Positions 1 through 9,658 of a stretch of 31,149 nt of DNA are shown here, piece after piece (positions within the stretch are counted from its first letter, which is position 1; each line of letters begins with the position of its first letter). The position numbers and the translations under genes were made by a program. This stretch comes from JBGSTR01 sp963707135 (lineage in GTDB: Bacteria; Pseudomonadota; Gammaproteobacteria; Chromatiales; Chromatiaceae): positions 1 to 31,149 of the forward strand of contig CAVPOY010000004.1 in assembly GCA_963707135.1 (NCBI GenBank). Direction: 5' to 3'. The notes under the pieces were generated by a model. That model ran no database searches. It was not told the origin of the DNA and worked only from the letters and a program-made list of their open reading frames with translations.

Positions 1-340
1 TAGCAGTCAGCCTCTCAGTCACTGTTGTGTCTGATGACCTGCGGGGTAGCTGCGCCCCCGCTTGCTTCGCTGAACGCCGATTGGTGTCACTGACCGAGGT
101 CAGGGACACAGGAGCGGATCGACAACCAGCGACCTGCCGGGGGTGATCGGGGCCACGTTCCACTGGGGGAGGAACGAGTGGTCTGGTCAGCGAGCGGCCG
201 GGCCCGGCCAAATCCGGTCAGTGAGAGCCCCAACGCGGGGACTGCAGTGGAGCCCTGAGCGGTCACTGACCTTCGAAGGCAACGCAGCGGCAGCAGAACC
301 CCCGCCGAAGCGGGGGCTACCTGGTGGGCTGGCACTTCTT
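1..340. other. non-coding stretch
   Basis: No reading frame here has a convincing start, ribosome-binding site or recognisable protein. The only structured item is a hairpin near its right edge, listed separately. Confidence 0.5.
299..316. repeat. GC hairpin CCCCCGC-cgaa-GCGGGGG
   Basis: A perfect 7-bp stem with a 4-base loop lies directly after the stop codon of the minus-strand FG-GAP fragment. It could have served as that gene's terminator, but there is no clear T-run. It could equally be a REP-like palindrome, since similar C5/G5 hairpins occur near 4107, 26699 and 28815. Confidence 0.5.
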
Positions 341-529
341 TCAGAATCCGAGGATATTCAACCTCTCGCCGGTCCAGGCGTCCTTGACGACGGCGTAGAG
401 CGTCCCCTCGGCGCCACAGCGCTCGAGCAGCACCAGCTCCTCGGCGCCGTTGGCGTTGATGTCGGCGATACTGACCATGTCGAGCGGCGTGCACGCCTTG
501 TCGAACCAGACGGTGTTGATCGCCTCGTT
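341..529 (-). pseudogene. C-terminal remnant of an FG-GAP/VCBS-repeat protein
   Basis: The minus-strand frame ending at the stop at 341-343 encodes 62 residues. They include SIADINANGAEELVLL and VVKDAWTGERLNIL, which resemble the 'D-x-N-G-x-E-L' metal-loop repeats of FG-GAP/VCBS beta-propeller proteins. Those proteins are usually large and secreted or surface-located. The frame is closed upstream by a stop at 530-532 and has no start codon, so only the last repeat survives. Neighbouring frames upstream do not continue the repeat convincingly. I infer a decayed gene end. The family assignment rests on a short motif only. Confidence 0.4.
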
Positions 530-1211
530 TCATGCGCCGATCCGCTCGCCGCCAGCGCGACAGAACCGTAACGGCAATGACATCGGATCTTCACAGCCTA
601 GAGGCATACTTTCCGTGCGGATGGATCCTCAGTGAGCAATGGTGACCCTTTCGGCCGACGCTGTTTGGGTCGGCCTTTACTTTTCTCCCGAAATGGCCGG
701 AGCGGGACTCGGCAACAGTTCCGCCTTTCGGACTTTGGCTACCGCACGCGAAGTGAAAGGGAGTGGGATGGGCGAACCCGTTGTCGGGCAATGGAACGGG
801 CACCTGCCGGCGGGGGGCAGCCCGGAGTGTCTGGGACAGCCTTCTGCCAAAACCGTCGAAAAACTCGGACGGTCTCGACCAAACTCCCAGGGTATCCTGG
901 TTCTAATGGACGAGAGGGCTGGCCGCCGCTACGCGTAAACGCGGGTATCGCAGCGACCCCAATCGGCTAAATTTCGTGGATAAAACCGCCTCGCACGTGT
1001 GCCATCGCCCTCGCCGGAAGGTCTGCTCGATGCTGGCGTTGCCGCCGCCACATCCGTGACGCGATTGCATTGTCCAACCCATAATTTCATAGTTCCCAAA
1101 TACCGACGCCCGTTCGGTCAATCCCCGAGCCGCTTGGGTGGAACACATCTAAGATGTGGGCTCCCAAATCAGAGCAGGGGATACGAACAAATTACAAAGT
1201 AGGAGACGTTC
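530..1211. other. non-coding stretch with one hairpin
   Basis: About 680 bases without a convincing gene. The open frames are short, overlap one another on both strands and lack ribosome-binding sites. A 7-bp inverted repeat GGCCGAC/GTCGGCC (653-659 and 669-675) is followed by TTTACTTTT and looks like a weak terminator, though no intact gene precedes it. Confidence 0.5.
653..684 (+). terminator. possible intrinsic terminator
   Basis: The inverted repeat GGCCGAC ... GTCGGCC has a 9-base loop and is followed by a T-rich tail (TTTACTTTTCT). The shape fits a rho-independent terminator on the plus strand. No plus-strand gene is recognised upstream, so it may be a relic. Confidence 0.3.
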
Positions 1212-2231
1212 ATGCTTGCGAGCATGCTCCAAGAGGTTTTTCATCGCTTCAGCGGAGCTTTTTCGGATCTTCCTCCGCAAGGGACAGTCGGGTCGTGCGC
1301 AGCTAGTCTCGACGAGGTGGTCGAGCATGTGGTTGATGAGGTCTCCTCGCGACTGCGCGCCATTCCCGGTTACGCCCGGGCGCTACGCGACCCTGTACTC
1401 ACAACTTTCCGCTACATCGACGGAATCGTCGAGGCCATCCCCGCTCCCCTGCTTTGCTGCCGTTCAAGCTTTACCGATGACCCCCGCATCAACGCTTTTT
1501 TCGTCAGTCCACAGCACATTCAAGAAGTGTTCAGCCAAAGCAAGGAGGTTCGCGATCTGTTCGAGACCAATCCTCTGGCAGAGGAGTGCTGGGCGTTGAT
1601 GTGCATGCGCCAGGAGGAACGCAGACAGTTCGGGATGGCGCTGGTCGGCGGCGAGGTACGCAAGGACGTGATGCAAACCGCGGTTAGCTTCACCGACCAT
1701 CAGGTGGTCTCTCCGGGTATCGACGAAGCGACGGCCCGCTGCGCGCTTAAGTGCTGCATGTTCAATGGGCTGCTCGCCCACATCCGCCGCCGTGCCAATG
1801 ATGCACGGACCCGCATCGCGGAGCTGGAGAATCGCATTGTCGTGGCCAAACGTCGCCTGCGTGCGCTGGGCCAGGATTTTTCCCGGAAGTCTGCCAGAAG
1901 GGGGCTGGAGGCCGAAATCGAGCGCCTTCAGGGCGAGCTCTCGGAAGATCCACTGCGCCTGCCCACCCTCAACGATCACCTGCGTTTTGCAGTGGAGTGC
2001 CTGTCGAATCCCGCGGACATCCTACAAGCCGAGACCCGTTCCTTGTCCCTCACCCGGATGGCCATAAAGCTGGAAAAAGGGTCCGAGGAGCCGGGTTACG
2101 AGCTGACACTGCCTGAAATTCGCATCGCCTCTCATGCCCCGCGCATCAGTACGCTGGTACACTTCCCGCGCGAAGAGTTGTTGCCTAAGCAGGACTTCCT
2201 CAGAGAAGCGGACATCTTCCTTTCACTATGA
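1212..2231 (+). CDS. hypothetical protein with a central coiled coil (339 aa)
   Basis: I do not recognise this protein. The start is well supported: AGGAG at 1201-1205 lies 6 bases before the ATG. There is no signal peptide or membrane segment, so it is probably cytoplasmic. Residues 1-190 look helical and globular and contain several cysteines, with a CALKCC cluster near residue 180. Residues about 193-242 are rich in Arg, Glu and Leu in a heptad-like pattern (RTRIAELENRIVVAKRRLRAL), which suggests a coiled coil and possibly an oligomer. The C-terminal 95 residues look like a separate small domain. It stands alone, with long non-coding DNA on both sides. It is a real gene by codon pattern and Shine-Dalgarno sequence; the function is unknown. 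Confidence 0.75.
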   Translation: MLASMLQEVFHRFSGAFSDLPPQGTVGSCAASLDEVVEHVVDEVSSRLRAIPGYARALRDPVLTTFRYIDGIVEAIPAPLLCCRSSFTDDPRINAFFVSPQHIQEVFSQSKEVRDLFETNPLAEECWALMCMRQEERRQFGMALVGGEVRKDVMQTAVSFTDHQVVSPGIDEATARCALKCCMFNGLLAHIRRRANDARTRIAELENRIVVAKRRLRALGQDFSRKSARRGLEAEIERLQGELSEDPLRLPTLNDHLRFAVECLSNPADILQAETRSLSLTRMAIKLEKGSEEPGYELTLPEIRIASHAPRISTLVHFPREELLPKQDFLREADIFLSL

Positions 2232-2897
2232 GGTTGATAACGCTCGCTGCTTTTTTTATTGGGATGTACGAGGGCATCATGCCCTTGCACGTTCACTGAA
2301 GAAGAAGGTACCCCCCTCCCTATCCCCTTGGAAAGATCTGCTCGCCGGTCTCAGGGGAACGCATCGCAGCTGCTTGCTCTCTACCTGCCGGGCGGCTCAG
2401 ATCGGCCAGGAACGGACATGGTGGGAGCCGGTCAGCAACCCGTGTTGTGGCAAGAAGGGTACGGAGTCTCGGTTACCTCAACGACCGCAAATCCACCCAA
2501 CCCTGCCGAAGACCAACCAATCCGCTGCGATCGCTGGATGGTGATACCGGTCGCCCGAGCCTGACCTCCTGGACGACGGCAAAGGACGCTATGCGGCCAC
2601 TGGCCGGGGCGGCGTCAATCTGACAGGGGTTCGAGAAAGCAGACGCTGGGCTGCGGTGCCCCGCGGGCGGCTCCAAGCTGATTGCGGCCTCTGAGGGCCG
2701 ACTGTTTGGCAGATAGGCCTTGTCGCTTTGCTGCCGCTCGTACCCCTGCACGGTCGCAGACTCGGCTCGGCCGATAGTGTCAGAGCTTAATAGGACGAAA
2801 CTGAGCACTGAATCGAGACCGTCGAGATCAAAAAAGCGGGGAGCACGCGCTAGCCGCGGCAATGGACTGCGATTAGGCAACTCGTCTCCGCGGGTCT
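2232..2897. other. non-coding stretch
   Basis: About 665 bases between the orphan gene and the end of the AraC-type gene. The open frames across it are continuations or shadows with no start signal. I see no RNA gene or clear terminator. Confidence 0.5.
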
Positions 2898-3948
2898 CTA
2901 TGATCTTGCGGGAAGCGAAGAGCGCCACGCCGCGGGTGTGATGCCTGACCAGCGTTTGAAGGCCCGCGTGAAGACACTCGGGTCCGCGTAGCCGATGGCC
3001 GAGGCAATCTCGTGGATTGGCAACCGGGTATCGCAGAGCAGCTGGCGTCCGACCTCGTAGCGGATCTCGGCGACTAGGTCCCGGTAGGTCGTGCCTTCCG
3101 CCTGGAGCCTTCGGCACAGGGTGCGTCGCTGCATCGCGAAGAGTGCCGCGGTCTGATCGACGGAATGTTGTCCGGCAATCAGCCCGGCGCGCACTACCCG
3201 TCTCACCTTCGTGGCGAAGTCGAGCGCCCACTCGCGGTCGAGCTTTCGGACCTCCTGCAGGATGCGCTCCTGCAGCTCCGGCGCGGCGTTCGGCAGACGT
3301 TTCTTCAGTAATGCGGCCGGAAACACCAGCCGGTTCGGTTTCCGCATCGAAACGCACGGGCGCCCGGAAGAAGCGGCGGTACGGGCGCAGGTCCGCGGGG
3401 CGGCGGCCGGCGAGGAGCACCTCCGTCGGCGACCATTCGGCACCGCACAGCGAGCGAACGACGTTGCAGGCGATGGCGATTGCGCCCTCGCCGATCTGGT
3501 CCGTGCTCTCGACACCCGGCGCGTAGATCGCGTAGTCCAGGTGCGCTGCACCGTCGCACGACGACAGCACCGCCACCGCGCAGCGGTCGTGCAGATGCAG
3601 GTAAAGCGTCATCAGTCTCAGCGCCTTCTCCACATCCGGCGCATCGTGGATCAGCAGGCCGACCAGGCCCAACGACGACGCGCCGCCCCGCGCCCCGACG
3701 AGCAGTCCGAAGTGCCGACACCCCGTGCGGGCGACACAGGCGCTCACCAGGCGACCCAGCAGGGCGCACGGCAGAGGATGGTCGGGATCGGAAAAGGCCT
3801 GCCCGTCGAAACCGAGCTGAGACATGACCTCCACCGGATCGACCCCGTGCTCCAGCAGGACCTCGGGGATCGCCAACGGGCCGCCGATCCGCAGGTGACC
3901 CTCCGGCACGATCGGCAGGGTGCGCACGGGTGTGTCCAGGCAGGACAT
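2898..3948 (-). pseudogene. AraC-family transcriptional regulator, single frameshift
   Basis: Two overlapping minus-strand frames together give one protein of about 349 residues. The first frame starts at ATG 3946-3948 and carries an N-terminal sensing domain of the 'arabinose-binding-like' type (IPEVLLEHGVDPVEV ... RHFGLLVGARGG). The second ends at 2898 with a typical AraC double helix-turn-helix: HEIASAIGYADPSVFTRAFKRW followed by SGITPAAWR. The switch falls at about 3336, inside the conserved 'FDAETNRLVFPAALL' region, where removing one base restores the frame. The gene is complete at both ends, so it is either recently broken or carries a sequencing error. AraC regulators of this class usually act on an adjacent operon, which suggests the DUF1254 gene just upstream on the same strand. 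The class is sure; the target is inference. Confidence 0.8.
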
Positions 3949-4106
3949 GGCCGAAAGATTGGAAACAGGTGGACCGAGGTGCCCAGAGTGTGGGGGACCA
4001 GCGAAAGGTCGGCAAGGGGCACCGCCGCGGCTCGAAGCGATCGCCTCGCCGGGCCGCTGGCGTTGTATAGGCGATCACCCTCAGCGGCCCGGGCCCTGCG
4101 CGGCAA

Positions 4107-4128
4107 CCCCCGCCTCGCGCGGCGGGGG
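4107..4128 (-). terminator. GC-rich hairpin after the DUF1254 gene
   Basis: A perfect 8-bp stem, CCCCCGCC (4107-4114) and GGCGGGGG (4121-4128), lies 27 bases past the minus-strand stop of the DUF1254 gene. It has no T-run, so it may be a weak terminator or an RNA-stabilising 3' end. Confidence 0.4.
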
Positions 4129-4154
4129 CGCAAGCGGCCTCTGACCGGCAGACG

Positions 4155-5586
4155 TCAGCCCACCCGGTTCACGGCGGGCGGCGTCCAGGTGCCGTCGATG
4201 ATCGACGGCTGCTCCTCGCTCGGCCAGTACATGCGCAGCATCAGCACGAACTTGCCTGGCGGCGCCGGCAGCCAGTTCGACTCCTCGTCCTTGCCCGGCG
4301 ACTCGTGCTGGATATAGAGGTCGACCGAGCCGTCCGGGTTCTGCTTCAGATCCTGCCGCGGGCTAATGGAATAGCGGTTGATCGGATTGTCGACGAAGAA
4401 GTACTCGGCGTCGTACATCGTCAGCGACCAGAAGCCCTGTGCCGGCGGCAGCTGCCCCTGGGGGAAGTGCATGACGTATCTGTGGGCGCCGTTGTAGTCG
4501 TCGCCGTGTGCATCCTTTTGCGAGGTCGGGTAGACGGCGTCCTGAAGCCGGTTGGCGCCGAGTCCGATGGCGGTGACAAAGGCCCGGTTCAGGTAGTCGG
4601 TGCCGTAGAGGCCCGTCTCGGTGGCGAATACCCATCCGTTAAGGTGCTTGACGCTCTTCCCGACCTTGAACTGCAGCATGATCCGATCGAAGGCGACCTC
4701 GGGGATGCGCTTGACGAAGTCGGCCTTGAGCTTGCTCGCATCGAAGTCCTGTCCCGGCACCAGACCGATCCGCGCAAATCGCTCCAGGGCCGGGGCATCG
4801 GCGGGCGCCGGCGGGTTGCGCTTGATCAGCTCGGCCAGCAGCGTGAAGTATTCGACCGCGTCGAGCCGGTTCACCTGGTCGCGAACCGGGGTCGTCATGT
4901 CGATGGACGGGTCGACCTTGCCGGGGGGCGGCGTGTAGTCGCTCGCCGTAGGCGCTGAGCGGCACCAGCTTGCACTGGTCCTGCAGGGCGTGGACTGCGG
5001 CGTAGTCCTCCGGCGTGCCGGTGCAGTAGATGCGGCCGAGCAACCAGACGATGCTCGGTCGGCGACTTGTACTCCTCGACGCCAGCGGGCAGCGCGCCTT
5101 TCCAGCCGGGCCCCGTGATGGCATAGGTCTGCGGGCCGGTGCCCGTGGTGCGCTTGCCGGGCACCTGGAACACGTCGGTCCAGCCGTCGAGCATCGGGAA
5201 CAACGCGTACCGATCATGCATGTCCGGGAGGCTGAGCACCCAGGGCTCCTCCCCGACATCGAAGAATGCCGTCGTGTAGAGCGTGTCGGCATTGGGCGCG
5301 GTGACATCTCTGAATGCGGCGTCGGGATACTCCCGCAGCTTGATGATGTGACCCATGGGTGCGCGCGTGCCTTCAGGCTTCGTCACGTTGGTGATCACGC
5401 GACGGGTCATCTCCATCGTGACCAGCGGATAGCCGTAGATGTAGGCGTCGGTCGCGAGCCAGAAGTCGTCGAGACCCTCCACGAGGTCGAATGGCGAAGC
5501 TTCTTGGGCGCGCAGCTCAGGAACTAGTACAGGGATCAGGGCGGTACCGAGCCCCGCCTGGAGGAAGAGACGACGTGTACGGCCAT
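4155..5586 (-). pseudogene. DUF1254/DUF1214 exported protein, multiple frameshifts
   Basis: Three minus-strand frames assemble into one protein of about 476 residues, the usual size for DUF1254-DUF1214 proteins, which are of unknown biochemical role. The best start is ATG 5584-5586, preceded by AGAGGA. A twin-arginine-like signal TRRLFLQAGLGTALIPVLV follows, so export through Tat is likely. DUF1254 follows (ATDAYIYGYPLVTMEMTRR ... NADTLYTTAFFDV), then DUF1214 (GFWSLTMYDAEYFFVDN ... NRYSISPR). The frame changes at about 5056 and 4944 (one extra base each) and again between the ATG and the TRRLF motif at about 5575-5582 (one base short). Without that last change the signal peptide would have no good start. 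It lies upstream of, and on the same strand as, the AraC-like gene. It is either a decayed gene or several read errors in an intact one. Confidence 0.75.
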
Positions 5587-6284
5587 GTTGTCCTCTAATT
5601 GGGATTGCAGATGCGCGCCGACGAGCGCGGAAGCGCCCCGTATAGAGCGAACCTGTCGGCGCGTCTTGATCTTTGAGGACAGATTTCTGATCTCTTGGGG
5701 CACGAGTCCGATCCGGAACAGTGGACCCATGAGCGACCGCGCCGCTCGGTGATTGACTGGATGCGTGTACTGTTCCCAGCCCGACACCTCCCAAGAATTC
5801 GCTAACTCAGAGCGAGACGAGCCGCGACGAGCCTGCCGTTCGCCGATTCATCGTAACGGCTCTATTGCAGCCATAGACTCGCAGGTGCAACCGGTCGCGA
5901 GAGAACTGCTCGTTACGCTAGGGGGCTACTTGGGGCGCACATCTGCTTCGCTCGATGGAGGAGTCGCCTAATCGTCGCGCTTCCGCTGGCCACTTTGCGC
6001 GTCTACCTGCCGCTGAAGGGCCTCGGCTGTGCGGGCTCTGGCGGGTCCGGCCGCTTGTTACCTGGACAGGCCCATCTTCCCGCTTGGGCGCGGTGGCCCC
6101 GATCGAAGCCTCAGTTCGACTGTCCGCTTCTTGCGGCTCTGGCCTTCCGCCCCTCGCGCCGGTCGGCGGCCGGAATGCGCGTTGAGCTGTCACTCGGCAC
6201 GACCATGTTGACCGGTAGCTCCTGGGACAAGCAGTCGGTTCCCAGGACGGCCCCTCGGTCAGCGGGTGACTCCAGCAGGAGCTA
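5587..6284. other. non-coding stretch
   Basis: About 700 bases upstream of the DUF1254 gene. It probably holds that gene's promoter. The open frames on both strands are Arg/Pro/Ser-rich shadows of GC-rich DNA without ribosome-binding sites. I see nothing else I can name. Confidence 0.45.
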
Positions 6285-6539
6285 TCACGAGGCGCATCTG
6301 CCATGCCAAGTGTGGCAGGAACCAAACATCCACCGCCAGCAGGCCGCGACTTCCGAAATGGGTCGATCACGGAAGTCCTTTACCTCGTCGGCGTAAACGG
6401 CAAAATCCTGAGGTGTCAAGGCCCGAGCGTAGCGGAATCGGATCTGCCCGTCGCCGAGGGGCTCGAAAATGTCGTCGAGGATGCAGCACTCGATATGGCC
6501 GTTGCAGGGGAATAATGTCACCGGAGACGCCCTGCGCAA
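6285..6539 (-). CDS. possible small hypothetical protein (84 aa) or fragment
   Basis: This minus-strand frame opens with TTG and encodes 84 residues. The middle reads like a real protein: HIECCILDDIFEPLGDG, then IRFRYARALTPQDFAVYADE, then VKDFRDRPISEV. Composition is balanced, unlike the arginine-rich shadows around it. The last 20 residues, rich in Trp, Cys and His, look less natural, and there is no good Shine-Dalgarno sequence. It may therefore be a fragment of a larger gene whose ends have decayed. No function is assigned. It is convergent with the P-loop gene region only by distance. Confidence 0.35.
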   Translation of the reverse strand: MRRASPVTLFPCNGHIECCILDDIFEPLGDGQIRFRYARALTPQDFAVYADEVKDFRDRPISEVAACWRWMFGSCHTWHGRCAS

Positions 6540-6732
6540 GCGGAGGACAAAAAAACGTCACATTCCGCTATTACTCTGTGCCTGCAACATGACGTACCAA
6601 CGTCACTATTTTGGTTTCCGACGCTTGCCCTGTCGCAAGCGTCCTTACCCTGAACAAGCTTGCCGTTGGGGGCGAGAGACACCGTTGCCACCACGGGGCC
6701 GGGGCGTCGCAAGCAGCTTCGTAGATATCTTC

Positions 6733-6738
6733 GAGGGG
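6733..6738 (+). promoter_or_regulatory. ribosome-binding site deciding the P-loop gene start
   Basis: GAGGGG lies 8 bases before ATG 6747. It selects this start over the in-frame ATG at 6660, which has no such site. Confidence 0.65.
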
Positions 6739-6746
6739 CACCTTCC

Positions 6747-7481
6747 ATGAAACTTATAGACCGCAAGGGCATTCCCTATCCGGCGAAGATGAAGTTGAGG
6801 AGTTGGATCGTGGCGGGGCCCCCGGGCTGCGGCAAGTCCTACCTCATCGAGCGGATCGGTGGTTACCCGGGGGAAGTCGGCATCGATATCTCCCAGGACA
6901 AGTGGTGGACCGTCGAACCGTTAAGTCACCGTCCGAGAGAGCTTCATTTCGCTTTCCCTTTCAAAGGGCACAGCGACGCCCTGCCGGTCTATGACGAATC
7001 CTGGAAAGGATTGCAGGATTTCCCGGAACTGGATCTTGAGCGTATCCGCCTGCCAAAGAAAAAAAGGTTCATCCTAGCTCCGGACTGGCGAGCCCGCTTC
7101 GTGTTCGACTTCATTCTCCCGCCGGCAGACTGGCTGTTCGAAAATCGCAAGCAGCGCCATGATAGCGGCGACCTGCGCCTGGTGGATCTGGGGCTGACAC
7201 CACAGTGGGTCGCTTGGCAGGTCCACGTCCACTGGCACGCGGCCTGGTTCTTCCACCAGGCCGGCCTGCAGGTGATGCTCCGCCCTTTCAATACCGCCCG
7301 CCCCTATTCGTTCCCGGTGTTGAAGAAAGTGCTCAGGAAAAAGGCCGTGGCCGCCGACAAACACGTGAACCCGGACATGAACTGGTCCAAGGTGCGTTTT
7401 GCCAAACTCTGGTTCGAGCAGTCCGCCCCCGACAACCTAAACTTCCCGGCCATAGCTGAACCTGCAGACCGGGCGCGGTAA
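6747..7481 (+). CDS. P-loop nucleotide-binding protein (244 aa), function unknown
   Basis: The chosen start gives 244 residues. A clear Walker A motif, GPPGCGKS, sits at residues 24-31 after a hydrophobic strand (SWIVA), as in AAA-type or kinase-type P-loop proteins. 'GIDISQDKWW' near residues 45-54 could supply a metal-binding acidic residue. No Walker B, sensor or Q-loop motif is obvious. The remainder is rich in aromatic and basic residues (HVHWHAAWFFHQAG, near residues 160-172). The size and single P-loop fit a small kinase or ATPase acting on nucleic acid or a small molecule, but I cannot place it in a named family. No signal peptide. It stands alone and converges on the esterase gene. 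Confidence 0.7.
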   Translation: MKLIDRKGIPYPAKMKLRSWIVAGPPGCGKSYLIERIGGYPGEVGIDISQDKWWTVEPLSHRPRELHFAFPFKGHSDALPVYDESWKGLQDFPELDLERIRLPKKKRFILAPDWRARFVFDFILPPADWLFENRKQRHDSGDLRLVDLGLTPQWVAWQVHVHWHAAWFFHQAGLQVMLRPFNTARPYSFPVLKKVLRKKAVAADKHVNPDMNWSKVRFAKLWFEQSAPDNLNFPAIAEPADRAR

Positions 7482-7802
7482 CGAGAAAGGAATCGCCGTG
7501 TGGAGTGCCAATGTCTCTTCAGGGTCGGGAACAGCCGTTGCGGTCTGCCCATTCCTCGTGTCGGTGTAAGGAATTCTGACACCGAATATAAGCAATCGGT
7601 GTAGGACCGCAATGGGTCGGTTTCTGCCCGTCGAGGCGGGCATCATCGTAGCCCGGAATCAGCGTCGAACCGTCTGATGCGCGTTGCGGCGCAACGTCCG
7701 CTTTCTGGAGCCCATGCGGGATTGCAGCCGCTTCGGCCGGTGGCTGGATTGCAAGACCGGTCGGTAAAGCAGTCGATCACCAGTGGCCGTAATCGGTATC
7801 GT
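7482..7802. other. convergent intergenic region
   Basis: The P-loop gene and the esterase gene run toward each other across this 320-base gap. It contains a small hairpin, TGCCCG (7625-7630) with CGGGCA (7637-7642), which may help termination from either side. Nothing else was recognised. Confidence 0.5.
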
Positions 7803-9350
7803 TCAGTCGTTGCGGTAAGGCCTGCTGACATGTCGCTCTGTACCGCCGTCCCGTTCCGCGTCGAGCGCCTCGTGAATGATCCGCCGCAGCTCCTTTACCG
7901 ACGCCGGATGGTCGAAACCGCTGTGGCCGGTGGGGACCACCCGCTCGGACTCCGCGACCGGCAGGTGGGCGCTGTGGTACGGCACGACGCCGTCCGAGCT
8001 GGTCTCGAGCGTGCCCCGGCCGCGATCGCCGAGGATGGTGTGGCTGGGGACCGCCGGCTTGGTCGAGTCCAGCGCCCGCAGGAATCGGGAATTCGGCGAC
8101 AGGCCATGGATGCTGGTCGGCAGCCTCTCGATCTCGACGCCGGTAATTTGATCCACCGCATCGGACAGCTCGTTGAGCAGGGTGTCCGGAAGGCGTATCA
8201 GCCGGATGCCCCAGGCCCCCAGGCCGCTGGTGGCCCAGCGGCTGCCTCGATGGGGAGTGAACAGAAAGACGACCCGGCTCACGTCCGTTCGCGGCTCGAA
8301 GATCAGGGCGCGCCGCACGCGGCTGGTTTCGGGTAGCGAGGCGACGCCGGGCACGATGCTCTCGGCCTCCCGTTCCGTGATCCGCGAGACCTGGGCGCGG
8401 GCGAGGATACCGCCCATGCTGTGCCCGAGCAGGATCATCGGCTTGTTCACCTTGTGGGCAATCACCGCATCGTCCAGGGCGTTCCTCAGCTGCAGCGCCG
8501 ACAGCGGTACTGGCTGACCGGTGGGATAGTAGAAGAACCAGAACTGACAGCGGGCGCGAATCTCGGGGTCCGCCATCAGGTCCATGACCAGGGGCTCCCA
8601 GGTTCGCGGGGTCGACAGCAGGCCATGGATCAGGACCACCGGCGTCTTTTTCGGGTCGAAGGGCTCGAGGAAGACGATACGTGGTTGTCCGGTGAAGTGT
8701 CCGGGTCGCACTAGGTTGGCCAGACCCGCACCAAATCGGCGACCCGCCGCGGCCGACTCGCTTAAGGGTGTCTCCAGATCCATCGCCACCGGCACGTCGC
8801 CATGTGTCGTCCGGGTGGTCTGGATCTGCCGCGGGTCCACCAGCGCCGCGTTGCAGCATTCGGTCGACGGGGATTTGGGCAGGGCCACCAGGGTCAGGGG
8901 CACCCGGTAGCCGGTCTTGGGTGCGTTCGGGTCGCCGGCGGGGCGGAGCCGACCTACGGCCGGAAGTCCTAGGCCGAAGCGGTGCAGGCCGGGCCGAGAC
9001 AGGCGCGGCCCTACCACTGGATCAATATCGGCGAAGCGAGCGGGCGACTGCACAGCCGTCGAAGGGGCGCCGAGGGGCGACAAGCCTGGCTTGGCCGCGT
9101 CGCTAAGCAGTCGCGGCAGCTGCGCCGCGGTGAGACGCCGATAAACGACCTCTTCTTGCGCCCGCTCTCGCGCGCCGCTCTCGGGTGCCGCGAGGACGCG
9201 GATCGACTCGTCCAACCGCGGGCCCAATGGCTGCCCGGCCTCCGGCGCCTGGAGCGACTGGCAGCCCGCCAGCGCGAAGGCCCCGCAGACCAGAAGAGGC
9301 CATGCGACGTCTTGCTGGAAGGAGCGCGCTGCAACAGAACTTGGAAACAT
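7803..9350 (-). CDS. alpha/beta-hydrolase esterase/lipase, lipoprotein (515 aa)
   Basis: The protein begins with a lipoprotein signal ending in the lipobox LAGC, with the acylated Cys at residue 30, so it should be anchored in the cell envelope. The C-terminal half is an alpha/beta hydrolase. The oxyanion strand is VVLIHGL (238-244). The nucleophile elbow is GHSMGG (309-314), with Ser311 as likely nucleophile. Asp453 in SSDGVVP is the likely acid and His476 in TGHSGF the likely base. The first 200 residues after the lipobox have no recognised domain. The family hydrolyses esters of lipids or small acyl groups; the substrate is unknown. It is transcribed away from the secreted protein at 9659, and the two share the intergenic region 9351-9658. 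Unlike the genes to its left, it is uninterrupted. Confidence 0.85.
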   Translation of the reverse strand: MFPSSVAARSFQQDVAWPLLVCGAFALAGCQSLQAPEAGQPLGPRLDESIRVLAAPESGARERAQEEVVYRRLTAAQLPRLLSDAAKPGLSPLGAPSTAVQSPARFADIDPVVGPRLSRPGLHRFGLGLPAVGRLRPAGDPNAPKTGYRVPLTLVALPKSPSTECCNAALVDPRQIQTTRTTHGDVPVAMDLETPLSESAAAGRRFGAGLANLVRPGHFTGQPRIVFLEPFDPKKTPVVLIHGLLSTPRTWEPLVMDLMADPEIRARCQFWFFYYPTGQPVPLSALQLRNALDDAVIAHKVNKPMILLGHSMGGILARAQVSRITEREAESIVPGVASLPETSRVRRALIFEPRTDVSRVVFLFTPHRGSRWATSGLGAWGIRLIRLPDTLLNELSDAVDQITGVEIERLPTSIHGLSPNSRFLRALDSTKPAVPSHTILGDRGRGTLETSSDGVVPYHSAHLPVAESERVVPTGHSGFDHPASVKELRRIIHEALDAERDGGTERHVSRPYRND

Positions 9351-9658
9351 CGCGGCGCTGCTCGCCAGACCCTGGGATCGTGCCGTGCGGCGCGATCGAC
9401 ATTTACGTTGGATGCCAATATACAGCAGCCATCATCGACGCAAAAATGACGGCCACAGGCGGCGTCGGCCGGTCCGCACCGACATCCGGACCGTCGGGGT
9501 TGATCGAGCATTCAGCCGTTATCGCGGCCCCCGAATGTAGAGATTTTTTGCTGGCACGCGGGTAAGATTCCTGCGCCCGTCGTTACGTGCGTGATCCCAA
9601 CGACGCCGAATGTCTTTTGTCCGTTTGTCGCTCAACCAACCCATAAGGAGCTAAGACC
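9351..9658. other. divergent promoter region
   Basis: This 308-base gap separates two genes transcribed outward and so should carry promoters for both. I could not identify a confident -35/-10 pair. The 3' part is more AT-rich (around 9535-9570). Confidence 0.4.

Noticed and set aside
9535..9580. Sigma-54-like promoter TGGCAC near 9552 before the secreted protein
   Set aside because: The second half (TTGC at the right spacing) is missing.
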